Shown here in pieces: positions 11,501 to 22,300 of a stretch of 64,000 nt of DNA; positions within the stretch are counted from its first letter, which is position 1, and each line of letters begins with the position of its first letter. Below the pieces are notes generated by a model that did not search any database, had not been told where the DNA came from, and saw only the letters and a program-made list of their open reading frames with translations. Source of the stretch: Limnomonas spitsbergensis (taxonomy: Eukaryota; Chlorophyta; Chlorophyceae; Chlamydomonadales); the NCBI GenBank assembly GCA_037349105.1, contig JAYJMM010000113.1, positions 3,596,001 through 3,660,000 on the forward strand, read 5' to 3'. Position numbers and translations under genes: made by a program.

Positions 11501-14500
11501 CATTCATGATGACCGAGCTGCCGAAGATGGTGGCCTGTCCAACCCAGCCACAGCCGGAGACTTTTGGGAGGTCATCTGAGGGACAGGGAGCCAGCAGGTG
11601 GGGGGCCGTCACGTCAGACAGAGTGGAACATAAGTACATAACGGTGGAACAGGACGGGCCATGTAGACTACACCACGTGTAGAGGAAGCTGAATATTCCA
11701 TCTTCTTCAGTTGGAGCACCGCAATCAATCATTGAAGTGCAGAGATGAGTGAGAACCAGTTCCTCATACCAAGCTTGGGTGCAGTACAAGCCATCTCCTG
11801 CTACATATCAATTAACATATGTTAACTTACAGCTCACAATTCCAAAATGGTGATCTACCTGACAGCGTTTTCTTTGGTCGATTTACTTCGTTGTCTTTAC
11901 TCACACAAGACGTGGTCGAAGTTCTCGATCACGATGCCCTGCTCCTGCACCGCTGCCCTGGCGTCTGCCAACCACTTCGTCGACTCATCGCCACAATAGC
12001 TTTGGCTAGAGGATGCCAGCGGGGTACAGCCAATTGGTACATAGGCCGTGATCTGAGGCAGCAGTCAGTCCGGGGGGGCGGGAAGAAATGATTAGATCAA
12101 GGGCAGATAATGGTATCAGGGGGCATTGTAAGAGGAATCAAGAGATCGCACTTTACTGGGGGAAGGCGGAGACCTCAGGGGCAGTCAGTCTAGGACGCAG
12201 TGTGGCAGCAGGGGGAAGGGTGACAGGGGGGATTACAACCGTCTCCGTTCCAATTTAAGGCTTTCCAGGCAGTGGAGAGAAACCAAACATAACAGGACAA
12301 CATCAGCAATGTCTTCATACTATATGTAATATGTGTGACAAGCAAGGGAATAATAGGTTGCATGCCATGGGTGGCAAACGACAGCCGCGCCGGTCATCCA
12401 ATCGGGCCCCTTTCAAGATTGTCGGTTATCCAGATGTTTGAACTCCACTTACTTCAGTCCTAGAAAGCTCGCTTGCTTCATATCTGGAATCTTACATCTG
12501 TTTATCGAATTTGTGAGGACTGTATTTTCTTCTCAACCAACAGGCCACAAGGTTCCACGGTACACCTAGCTGGCCACAAATAAATATACTCACCACAGAG
12601 TTTGCCTGATCGAAGGAGTGCCTCCCCCAGCTGCATGTGCTGATCTCGCCATTCGCGCTGTACTGACCGGAGAACAAGGCCGATGACCAGGACTGAGCAG
12701 AGAAGAGCAGCAGGTGGGAATGAGGCATTCAAATTCAATCGAATCCTCATATTTTGCAAGGTAGTCACTCACTGCTTCAGGCTAATTTTGCCAGAAAAAA
12801 AAGGATTTCCAGATCTGGACAGGTGAGAGAAAATCAACAGGCAGGATGAAGGAATGCGACTTTAAATTCAAATCTAATATAGATTAACACAAATGTCCGA
12901 TACCTGCACAGCAACAGTTGTAAAAGTTCTCACCGCGGAGTCGCAGCCGCCAACCAAGTTTTGCAGGGGGGAGCAGCCGCCTGGAAGCTGCGGGCGTACA
13001 ACCAGCAGCTTCATGTTCGGCCTTGGCACCGGCCCGAAGCCCTGGTAACTGCAGCCGTCACATCCCTGCAGGTCATAAAAGGGAGGAGCCAGTTCGATCC
13101 TTTGATCTCGGAATCTGTCACCATATACCTAGAACATGGACCCAATAAACTCTGCAGTCATATGTGATAACCTACGTGCCCATGCCCGTGCCCATGCTTC
13201 ATGTGATCCTGTGCCATACACTCCTGCCCCTGTACCCCATGGTCAGACCAAACTTTACCCCCTCCTTCTCCACCTGCAGCCCTCGCTCGCGCGGCCTGCT
13301 CCGTCCACCGCCGTTGTCTGTTCGGTTCCTCGTGGCCGCAACAATGGACGTCACCGACTCCAGACTGACGAAGTCCATGACCGGCCCCCTAGACAGGCGC
13401 CCTGTCACCGTGACGGTCGCGTCAGTGAGGAAGCCCTCGCTGTTGAAGTCCTCCCAGTTAATCAAGCGCACCACCTTCTGCCCATGTCGGCCAGTCAGCA
13501 GGTATGCGCGGAAGTAGGTCACATCGGTGTCTTCAGCAGAGCCAAAGCCGCCCCAGATCAGGAGGGTACCTGCATAGGGAGTGGGGAGTAGGATGCAGGT
13601 GCAGGGGTCACTGGGTCAGGGCTCAGGGACAAGGGTTAGCATGAAGAAAGGCGAACCTGGAGGTTGGTCATAGATTACGGGATGCCTAGAGATCCACTGA
13701 CCCCAAAGGTCATCGGTCCCTAGAGACCCATAGTCCCCAAAGATCCACAGTCTCCACTCATTAGCAGTTTTGAGTCCCGGCCAGAGTAACCCAGTTTAAG
13801 AGATCCAAGGGTTAATTGCCATGTCTTACAGTATCGGTATACAATATACATGAAGGCCGATTTTGAATTGTGCTTCCCATGCCCAAGTTGTCAAACACCC
13901 CTGCACCCCCACATGAGAACCCAAAAACCTAGACCCTAAACATTGGGCCTGTACACCCTCGGCCCAGTGACAATACCATTGGCACTGTACTAAGACTAAG
14001 ACTGCAGCTCCAGGACCTACCTGACAGCTTGACCAGTGGCGAGGTCTCATCTGCAGAGGCCACCTCAGCAGCAGCATCCCCAAAGTCCCATGACGTCTTT
14101 CTGGAGCTCTTCCGTGCTGTGAGCATGAAACAGGGCCATGTGAGCAGCAGCAACGACGTATGCAGCATTGCAGCATAGCCTTGGCCATGGGGCCTAGCCT
14201 CGCCCATCGGCCCATTGGCCATGCAGCACATCCTTGGCCCATTGCCATGGTAGCTTGTGTGTTTTCAGCATACAACCTGTTCATTTGATGTCAGGAATCT
14301 GATTTTAGGTGCCATAGGACCATCAGAGAGGTGTCAGATGGCATCTGATGGCTATGAGAAGGCTGGCACAAGGTTACAGCATCAAGGGGCCACTACTGGG
14401 TGAGCAAACAGTCATCAAAAGACCATCAGAAGATCCCTCTAGTTGCATCAAAGGATATTTAGACAGCGGTCATTAAGCATGTGCTGCTCTATGATCAGAC

Positions 14501-15006
14501 CAGCTTCAGAGAGCCCTTAAAGGGGCCTCTGGAGGGTATCTTTAGGACGGTTATCAGAGGATGATCAGAGGACTTCAAAAAAAGAACTCGGCGTTTAGGG
14601 TTCAGGACATCGAGCCAAGGATGTAGGATCGAATGCCAGCACCCTGATCCCCATTGATAATATGAGGGATCGGTTTCGAACAGTGACATCCATGGTACAG
14701 CCAGTAGTAGAAGGCAGCTTTTCCGCTGTTACGTCCTTTGATGTTCAGGATAGAAGGGGGCTAATATTGACAAGTAGGTTCGTTCTGTGCAGTGCCAACT
14801 GACAAAAGTATGTCGTGGTAGATGCGCCATCGGACTCAGCACATAACTTAATTGCCACACCATTCATGCGCCACACATGGTGTGGAGGCTGTGCATGGTG
14901 GGTGGGCTGTGGGCTGTGCGGGCACAGGCCCGCTAACATCATAATTAAGCCTCTACGCACCATCGGTTGGGCTCGACAGCAGCAGAAGAAGAATCAGGAT
15001 GGGCAT
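8526..15006 (-). CDS. Secreted M11 (gametolysin-type) zinc metallopeptidase, 11 exons, 481 residues
   Basis: Exons: 15006-14961, 14116-14021, 13569-13274, 13065-12934, 12692-12594, 12052-11905, 11575-11418, 10769-10683, 10137-10030, 9815-9669, 8654-8526. All phases agree and the total is 482 codons including the TAG stop. Most donors are GTGAG, with GTGCG after exon 1. The product starts MPILILLLLLSSPTD, a signal peptide, followed by a propeptide-like region. The catalytic motif HELGHNYGLWH (HExxHxxGxxH, about residues 307-317) sits in exon 7, and a Met-turn SCIMG (Met about 337) in exon 8; both are metzincin hallmarks. M11 enzymes such as Chlamydomonas gametolysin digest Hyp-rich cell-wall glycoproteins during gamete or daughter-cell release, so a secreted wall-remodelling role is inferred. 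Many cysteines suit an extracellular enzyme. The start is the only ATG giving a signal peptide in phase. The C-terminus could extend by skipping the last exon. Confidence 0.85.
10777..11276 (+). repeat. 33-36-bp G-rich minisatellite within the M11 gene
   Basis: About fourteen degenerate units of the form GAGGGGGCAGGGTAGAGGAA plus GGGACAGAGGTGAT fill the intron between the catalytic-site exon and the Met-turn exon. All possible frames here are repeat artefacts. Confidence 0.85.
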
Positions 15007-16442
15007 CAGGGTCTGTGAGTCCAGATTTGCTACCTCCTTGATTGCTCCGGACGAAGATGGCATGATGCCGATGGCTGTGCACGCTTTTGGCCTTCACGCA
15101 CTGGATGGCATTGACCTGTGGCTCGGGGAGCCGCACGCGTAGCGGGCAAGCGTTCGCACGCTGCCACAACTTCGTCAGAACCGGTAGTGCGCTAATAAGA
15201 GCAGGCTTATTACGTGATGGAGGGCTCTAGTGAACCAGTCACGATATTTGGCGCACGTGTGTGGATGGAGCCGAATGCGCGCGGGGAGGTGCCGGTATAT
15301 TTCAGTGTGATCGGCCGTGCTGCGTACAGTGATCAAGGATTGTCGAGCGCTTATAATAGGCTATACACTTAGGAAGTATTCCAGGGGTTGAGTGGTAGCA
15401 AGCGGTAATGTATCGCCCTGCTCCGATGTTGTGGCGACCAAAGGTCTGTAGCGGGCCAATCAAGGCGGATATTTGATACAAATGAGGGTGGGAGCAAGAA
15501 TGCAGCTGCAACGTTTGGGCACTTGGATGTGTTGGTCTGGTGGGTGGGTGTTGTGTCGTGTTTCTTGTGTTGCGCCTGCCCTTCGTGGGAGGTGCGCGTG
15601 CAAATGCTGACCAGGTTCCGTGCTCACAACGCTGGTATCCAGAGATGTTGCTGGCACAGTCACACTTGTATGTGGTCACAGTTACAATGTGTGACCCTGG
15701 CACGCCGTTTCGACCAGAGTTTAAATGTCGTATTCCTCACGCCACGCTCAGGTATATTCTGCCTTCCTTTCTTTTATACAACGTCATTGCACACGCACAC
15801 CTCGACTTCTTGTCGGGATCTGCTAATGTATACGTCACAATCACCGTTTATATTTCAAGTGAGGAGCAAGAACGCAGGGGTCGAGAACTCACGGGAAAGA
15901 CTCATGTATACGTCAAAAATAGATAGTGCGACCGTGGGCTGAGGCCGCGCGTGGTGTCGAAGGCTACGTGGTATTGTCTTCGCGTCCAGAGTCGCGGCAA
16001 TAGTAGCCCTGACATCACTCAGTCACGCAATACACTGTTTGTGGCGGTGGAAGCTGCCGCACTCGCTCCTGCCTTCCAGCCAGCTACCCAGCCATTGCCA
16101 TGGAGGTCACTTTCATTCATGCATCATGACACTTGATACCGTACCTATTTTTTTACATCACAACATCCCGTTCCCCGAGCATGACACTCTGGTCACTGGT
16201 GTTGCCATTATTCGTGTACCAGTACGAAGCCACGAAACGTCGCCACATCGGTCCCGTACGTATTAACAAACCCGTGTCCACATATCGAATCGCAGATATT
16301 TTGTAAGGCAGATGATTTGTGTTGGCATGCCATTAATTGTGGCATGCATATAGATAAGTAGGCTTCTTTGTCGCAAGACCTGTGTGAAGGGTGAAGTCCG
16401 GTGTAAGAAGTACCAACAAAAGTGACGTTTTCGACACTGCAT
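15007..16442. other. No gene recognised; upstream region of the M11 gene
   Basis: This would contain the promoter of the minus-strand protease gene. I see no convincing TATA box or conserved reading frame. Overlapping frames at 15460-15942 on both strands look like chance. Confidence 0.4.
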
Positions 16443-17213
16443 GGAACAGCTCCCGGCCCTCCATGGGGCCGGTGGTGAACCTCCTGGAACTCTCAGGGAC
16501 GGGTCGGTGACACACATCCCGGCCCTCCCGGGATTCGGAGACACACGTCCCTGCCATCTTGCGGGTCGGTGGCACACGGCCCAGCCCTCCCGGGGGTCGA
16601 TGACACAAGTCCCGGCCCTCATGGGGGTCGGTTGCACACATCCCGGCCTTCCCTGGGGTCGGTGGCACACGACCGGCCCTCCCGGGGGTCGGTGGCACAC
16701 GGCCCAGCCCTCCCGGGGGTCAATGACACAAGTCCCGGCCCTCCCGGGGGTGGGTGGCACAAATCCCTGCCTTCCCGGGGGTCAGGGACACGCATACCGG
16801 CCCTCCCGGGGGTGGGAGGCACAAGTTCCAGGCTTCCAGCCCGCCCGGGGTCAGCGGCGCACGCCCTGGCCCTCCCGGGGGTCGGTGGCACAAGTCACAG
16901 ACCTTTCAGGGGTCGGTGGCACAAGTCCCGGCCCTCAAGGGGGTCGGTGGCACAAATCCCGTCCCTCCGGGGGTCGGTGGCACACGCCCCGGCCCTCCCG
17001 CCCGGGGGTCGGTGGCACACGTGACACGTCCCATCCCTCCCGGGGGTCGGCGGCACAAGTCCATGCCTTCCCGGGGGTCAGGGACACAGGCACGTCCCGG
17101 CCCTCCCGGGGGTCGGGGACGCATGTCTTGGCTCTCTCGGGGGTCAGAGGCACACGTCCCGTCCCTCCTGGGGGTCGGTGACACACGTCTCGGCCCTTCT
17201 GGGGCTCGTTTGC
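16443..17213 (+). repeat. ~30-bp GC-rich minisatellite (about 25 units)
   Basis: Tandem units vary around CCCGGCCCTCCCGGGGGTCG followed by GTGGCACAAGT or GTGGCACACGT. Unit length divides so that long open frames appear on both strands, but they are simply the repeat translated. No start context, splice site or family supports a gene. Confidence 0.9.
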
Positions 17214-18019
17214 TATGGAAAGACGAAGTGAACACGTCACGCAAGTCATGCGTGATCAAACGCACAAATTTCTGTTTCATTTTGATTCGGTTAAGTGAAA
17301 GCGACGAAAATGACAAGGGACAACAAAAGGCAGTCAAATGCTACCGAAAATGACCAGCGACAACGAAAGATAAGCGGAAGTTTGAAGCGCTTCCAACAGA
17401 CATTCAGACATTTTTTCGAAGTTTACACTTTTCATCAATTTGCCATGGTGAATACTCCACAAAATTCCTGCATAATCCATTGCACAATTTCCGTAAAAAA
17501 CGGTGAAAAATTTCTGTCCACTTCACACGGGGAGCATACATCGAACGATCAGCAATAGACTTCAGAAAGGGAAACATTAGCAACAACGTCGCGAAAGCTT
17601 TGCAAACGACTGTCGAAAGCCTATTGAAAACATTGCCAGTGTCCCTGCGATAAAGAAGCGGAACTTGCAAGCGCTGGCTATGGAAACATGAACTCAACGG
17701 ATTTTCGCGGGATTTTCGGGGGGGAAGTCGGAATTCACATTTTGTCACACTTTGGCACGGTAGGAGGAGGAGGAGGAGGAGGAGCAGGAGCAGGAGCAGG
17801 AGCAGGAGGAAGAGCACTATCAGGAGGAGGAGCAGGTGCAGGAGCACGAGGAGGAGCAGGAGGAAAAGTAGGAGGTAGAGGAGGGCGTGTGAGTGGGAGG
17901 GTTGAGGACTTGTTGCTTCAGCATCTACTGGACGGTATGGGGAAATGTTTATTTTAGCGCCTTTGAGATATAATTAAGCTTCATCATGGCTATGGCCGGG
18001 GGTCCTGGTCGAGGAAGCC
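17214..18019. other. Left flank of the retrotransposon; (GGA)n-rich
   Basis: Gene-free sequence with a GGA/GCA microsatellite at 17764-17875. Frames across it read as poly-Gly/Ala low complexity. Confidence 0.5.
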
Positions 18020-18023
18020 TTGC
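18020..18023. other. Target-site duplication, left (TTGC)
   Basis: TTGC directly precedes the element's TGTCAC end and recurs directly after its GCGACA end at 36963-36966. Four base pairs is within the range of DDE-integrase duplications. Confidence 0.6.
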
Positions 18024-18653
18024 TGTCACAGTATATTGCAGTATACGTGACAGAACCGTTTAGACCGCAGTTAGCGATCTCGGTGACTCCGCAGCTTCTC
18101 TGCGGAGTCTCCGGATTTGAGCTGAGACCTAGAAACCCGCTTACGCCGGGAGATTTGACAGGTTCTACCGTACTCTGAATTGGGCCTGCCGGGTCCCTGT
18201 ATCCCGGCAGTTGCTCTAGCTAGTTACTTCGTCCCTTTCTAAAGGACAGACCTCTATTTGTAACAAGCACCGGCCGTCTTCGAGACCTACAGCTTACACT
18301 TAAGTCAGTACCTTAATCCGAGTCAAGCCTAGCTCAGCATCTGCTGATCTAGCTGGAGACAAGTACCCCAGTAAGAGAAACGAGACTCTGCAGAAGAAGA
18401 AGTACGCAGCCTACGTCCCGACCATCTCTCCGCGTGTTACGCGGTAAGTGCCCTTGACATAGCCCAGCTGGATCGCGACCAGACGGCCAGAAGGCCTATG
18501 CCCCATAAGTCAATTGCTATGTACACAAATAACCAATCAGCTGCTTAACTCGAAGAGCACTCGCAGCCAGTGTATAGCCACTGAGCCTGCCCGTAGGCGT
18601 CCGTCACTGCCGTGAGGAAAGAAGTCCGCCACGGACCTGAAGCGCACCTCGCG
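18022..18653 (+). repeat. L repeat, left copy (632 bp)
   Basis: It matches 36101-36732 without a gap or a mismatch that I can find. It begins GCTGTCACAG; its first 30 bases form an imperfect inverted repeat (CTGTCAC, GTATA / TATAC, GTGACAG). It ends CACCTCGCG. The left copy is not followed by the 230-bp S repeat that follows the right copy. Confidence 0.95.
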
Positions 18654-18677
18654 TGTCCTTTAGAAAGGGACGAAGTA
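18654..18677 (+). promoter_or_regulatory. Candidate self-priming primer-binding site
   Basis: These 24 bases begin exactly one base after the L repeat and are the perfect reverse complement of 18225-18248 inside L; complementarity stops at both ends. In Tf1-type LTR elements the 5' end of the RNA folds back onto a site abutting the LTR and primes reverse transcription. The position and exactness suggest the same here; no tRNA-complementary site is evident. A transcription start near 18225 is required by this model but is not demonstrated. Confidence 0.55.
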
Positions 18678-19369
18678 GATCTAGCCTGATCAGCCTGATT
18701 TGCCAGTTCCTGCTAAAGGTGCTTGTGCAACGAATTGGAAATTTGTTTGCATGCAAACGACCTCGGATAGCATTTGACCTGCACTTTTGCTGTGGTAATC
18801 TCCAGAGAGAGATTGCCAAGTTAAACTCTGAGAATCACTGAGTGTGGCAGCTTACGTGTTGAGTCCAGAAGTGACTTGAAGATCTGGCTGAGGATTTATA
18901 CACCCAGCAGATAATTGCCTGTGTGACTGCAAATTGAGATCAGGTGGATCCAATTTCTCATCATTGACAGAAGTAAACTTGTGGATAGAACATCCAAGGT
19001 TGAAATCGTGTGGGTGTGCCAAAGGATCCCCGCAGGAACGCGGAGCTGAGCGGACACCAACGAAAGGCAACATCCACGCAGGGCGTGTGACATCCACGCG
19101 AACGTGAGACATCTAGAAGCAGCCCTACTAACAAGGTGGGAAGAGCTGAAAGGGCGAAGGAGGATTCCGCCAGATTGAAACTAGGGAACAGAAGCGGGAA
19201 GGCGAGGTCTTTCCTGCATAGTGCTTTCCCTGCCAGCCGATCTTGACTTGCAAAAGTCCTCACCAGATTGCAGTAGGAACAAGGGGGCAGAAGCCTAGCG
19301 TTAGCAGATCTTGTAGAGGGTGTTGCCAGCACGCTTGCAGGACCGTGCGGTTCGTTAATTGCCTGTAGA
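18678..19369 (+). other. Retrotransposon 5' leader
   Basis: About 690 bp between the primer-site candidate and the Gag start codon. Both strands hold only short or antisense frames. It presumably carries packaging signals; none can be recognised. Confidence 0.5.
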
Positions 19370-22300
19370 ATGACAGATGTAGATCTCAACCCCGATAGGC
19401 ACCAGCACCCTGACGCCCAACGGAGAAGTGGGCGTCTGAGGGGGCTGGAGCCGGGTGTAAACCTGTTGGAAGCTAGTGATGAGTTGGCTGCAGAAGCACT
19501 ATTAGTGGCGGAGAAGCTGGCAGGGCCAGTGGAACCGCCCGCTGGGCACTGCAAGGTGCCAGAACCGGGTCGCGTACCGCCCAGAGAGGCAGGGGCGCAG
19601 GCAGACGGCTCAGCACTGGTGACGCGTAAAGGCATCGGCCGAGGGGGTCCAGTGCCCGCCGATTTCAGGGGCAGCCTGGAATTCGAGCAGTGGCAGACTC
19701 AGGCTGGAACACCAGAGCTGATCTTGGATCAAGCAACAGAAGTGTCCCAGAGCTGTGACACGCAGCAGAACTGTGAACCCAAGGCCACACCCCAGCAGAA
19801 TCCGCCCAGGGCGGCCAGGGTCGCGCAATGGGTCACAGACGAACCCAGTCAGACGGATCAAAGGGCCAAGGAAGCCGCAGCACCAAGAGGGGTTGCAGGC
19901 TGTGATAAAACCTGCACAGACAAACCCAGTCAGCCGGATCAAAGGGCCGAGGAAGCAGCAGCACCAAAAGAGGTTGCAAGCTGCGATAAAACCTGCACAG
20001 ACAAGCCTCGAATGAAGGCAGAGGAAGATGGGGACAGGAGTGTACCTGCAGGGGTCAAACACGAGGAAGATGAGCACCAACCAGCAGAGGGCAGGTATAG
20101 CTCGCAGGCGGGCAAGGAACGGGAGAAACCAGCAGAGCCGGTGGGGAAGCCTTGGGCTGACATAATAGCCGAGGAAGAACAGCCAGACCTAGTTCAGGAA
20201 GAGCGGATGCAGCAGCCTAAAGCAGGACTGCGTCCCGTGCTGCAGCCACAGCCGCGCAAGGCACCGGTTAGAGGAGGAGCTGGATCCACAGTCTTTGGCA
20301 CACCGCTGTCCAGTTTCCCACCCAGCGTGAACAGACCTGTGCAAATATCCAAGGAGGGATCTAGCAGCCAGACGCAGAAAGAGCCAGAGCGCCCCGGGAT
20401 TGGGGGAGTAATGGGCGGCAATGAGGAGTCAGAAGGGCCGATCGGTTGGGCAGGAATGTTGCAGTGGGCAACAGACCTATGGAAGCAAGTTTGCTCCAGG
20501 ACGTTCTTGCGTTTCCAGGACCAGGTCACAGCCATTGAGGTGTTCAAGGCCCATCATCTGCGGGGATGGGCAACAAAGGCCTTGTTGGGTATCCCCCACA
20601 CAGGGCAGGACAGGGCGACGCTGTTAGCCGCCCTTGGACAGGTATCCAAGGGAAGGGCGGGACACGAAGCAGCCAAGGCTGTTAAAGCCTTTGCAGATGA
20701 ATGGTGCAACGAGGTAACAGGAGACCAGGAGGAACCTGGATCCGAGCCAGACGATGAGGAGGACCAGGCATGGGAAGGATTCGTAACAGCAGTACAGCGG
20801 CCGGAAGAGCTCAGGGAGGTGCAAAGGTGGCAACAACAGGCAAGAGCCGCGCCAAACCCAGCACTCAGATCAGAGACCTACGAAGTCAGCAGCGAGCCAA
20901 GCCTCAGAGGGCGACCAAGGGGAAGAGAAGTACCCAGAGCCAGCAGTCCAGCCGCCAGCGAAAGGGCAGAGTTGACTAGCCAATCGCTCGCCAGGATGGC
21001 TGAGCATGGCACAGCAACACGCAGAGCAAACAGACAAGAGTCTTATGCGTTGCTGCGCATAGTCGAGGACAAAGAAAACACATGCCAGGAAACCCAGGTG
21101 GATTACATCAAGGAATTCCTGAGGAACAGGCAGGCGGGCACAGCAAGTGGAATCAGGAGAAATGAGTCTGCAGGCAGCGCACGGAGCCGTGGCCCAAGAA
21201 TACAGGAAGTCAGAGAGGAAACGCAGTCTGATTCCTATGCCAGGAATTACACAGGCGGAACGCAGCGAGGGGGGCAAGGCCAGGAGCAGCCCAGGGGGCC
21301 GGCATACAACAGAGAGCAGCCCAACCGGCATAGCCAGGAGCAGCCCAGAGGGCATGCAGATGGCAGGGAACTGCCAAGCCAGCAAAGCCAGGAGCAACCC
21401 AGGGGATCAGCGGAACACAGCAGAGGGGTGAGGCAGGAACGGCAAGACCAGGAGCTGCCCAGAGGACAGGCAGGGCCGGGCACAGCGCAGTCTTGGAGGC
21501 CTGGCTCTGACAGCAGGCCAGGCAGAAACGAATCAGGACAACTACCACCCGAGGGAAGTAGAAGCTCTGCAGGAAGGGCAGGCAGGCAGCCATCACGAGA
21601 AGATCGGGATCAGGAGGAGGATTTTTACAGACACGGCAGATACCATTCAGGCCGCAGCCTATCAAGGGGCGGTGGTGGAGGATCTAGGTCAAGGTCAGCA
21701 TCCGTTGATTCGGGACCAGGAGGAGCAGACAGGCGCAGGCCAGGAGCCAGGCAGGAGTCCAGCGACCAGGAAATGAGGAGGCTTGAGAGGGAGCAGGCAA
21801 GGGTGAACCTGCAGCTGCAGCAGCAGATGGTCCTGCAGCTGGCAGGGGTAGCCAAATTCACCAAAATCCCAGCCATCCAAGGCAACGTGCCAGTGTTGGA
21901 TATGTCGCACCCAGGCGCAGTTGCAGCCAGGAAATATTGCCAGGCATGTGGATATTGGGGATCGCACAACAGGCTGGCGCTGTCAGATGACCCGCCAGCG
22001 CTGGCTGTGGTGGCCGGAGAAATAGCTGGGTCGTGCCAGTCGCCATCAGCCATGACGATGTTGGTGAAATCACTGGTCAAGCTATGGGACAGCAAGCCGG
22101 CTAGCGTGGGGCCACTGATGGTAGCCATCAGGGCGGCGCCCCATGCAGGAGGCAGGGCTGCCAGAGAGGCAGAAAGGATAAGGGGGATGTGGGTACCCCC
22201 AGCAGAGGAGCAGTGTTGCGAGGCCTCACTGCTAACCTTGTGGATCAAAGTGGTTCAAGCAGAGGTGGGAAAGCCAACCTCGGATGAGAGGACAGCCATT

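Noticed and set aside
11576..11789. Extra M11 exon containing the MYCTQAWYEEL frame
   Set aside because: Direct splicing from 11905 to 11575 is in phase and gives a continuous M11 core; an extra exon breaks the phase.
16441..17353. Long open frames on both strands (up to about 245 codons)
   Set aside because: They are the 30-bp minisatellite read through. Several frames stay open because the unit lacks stop codons, and composition is purely repetitive.
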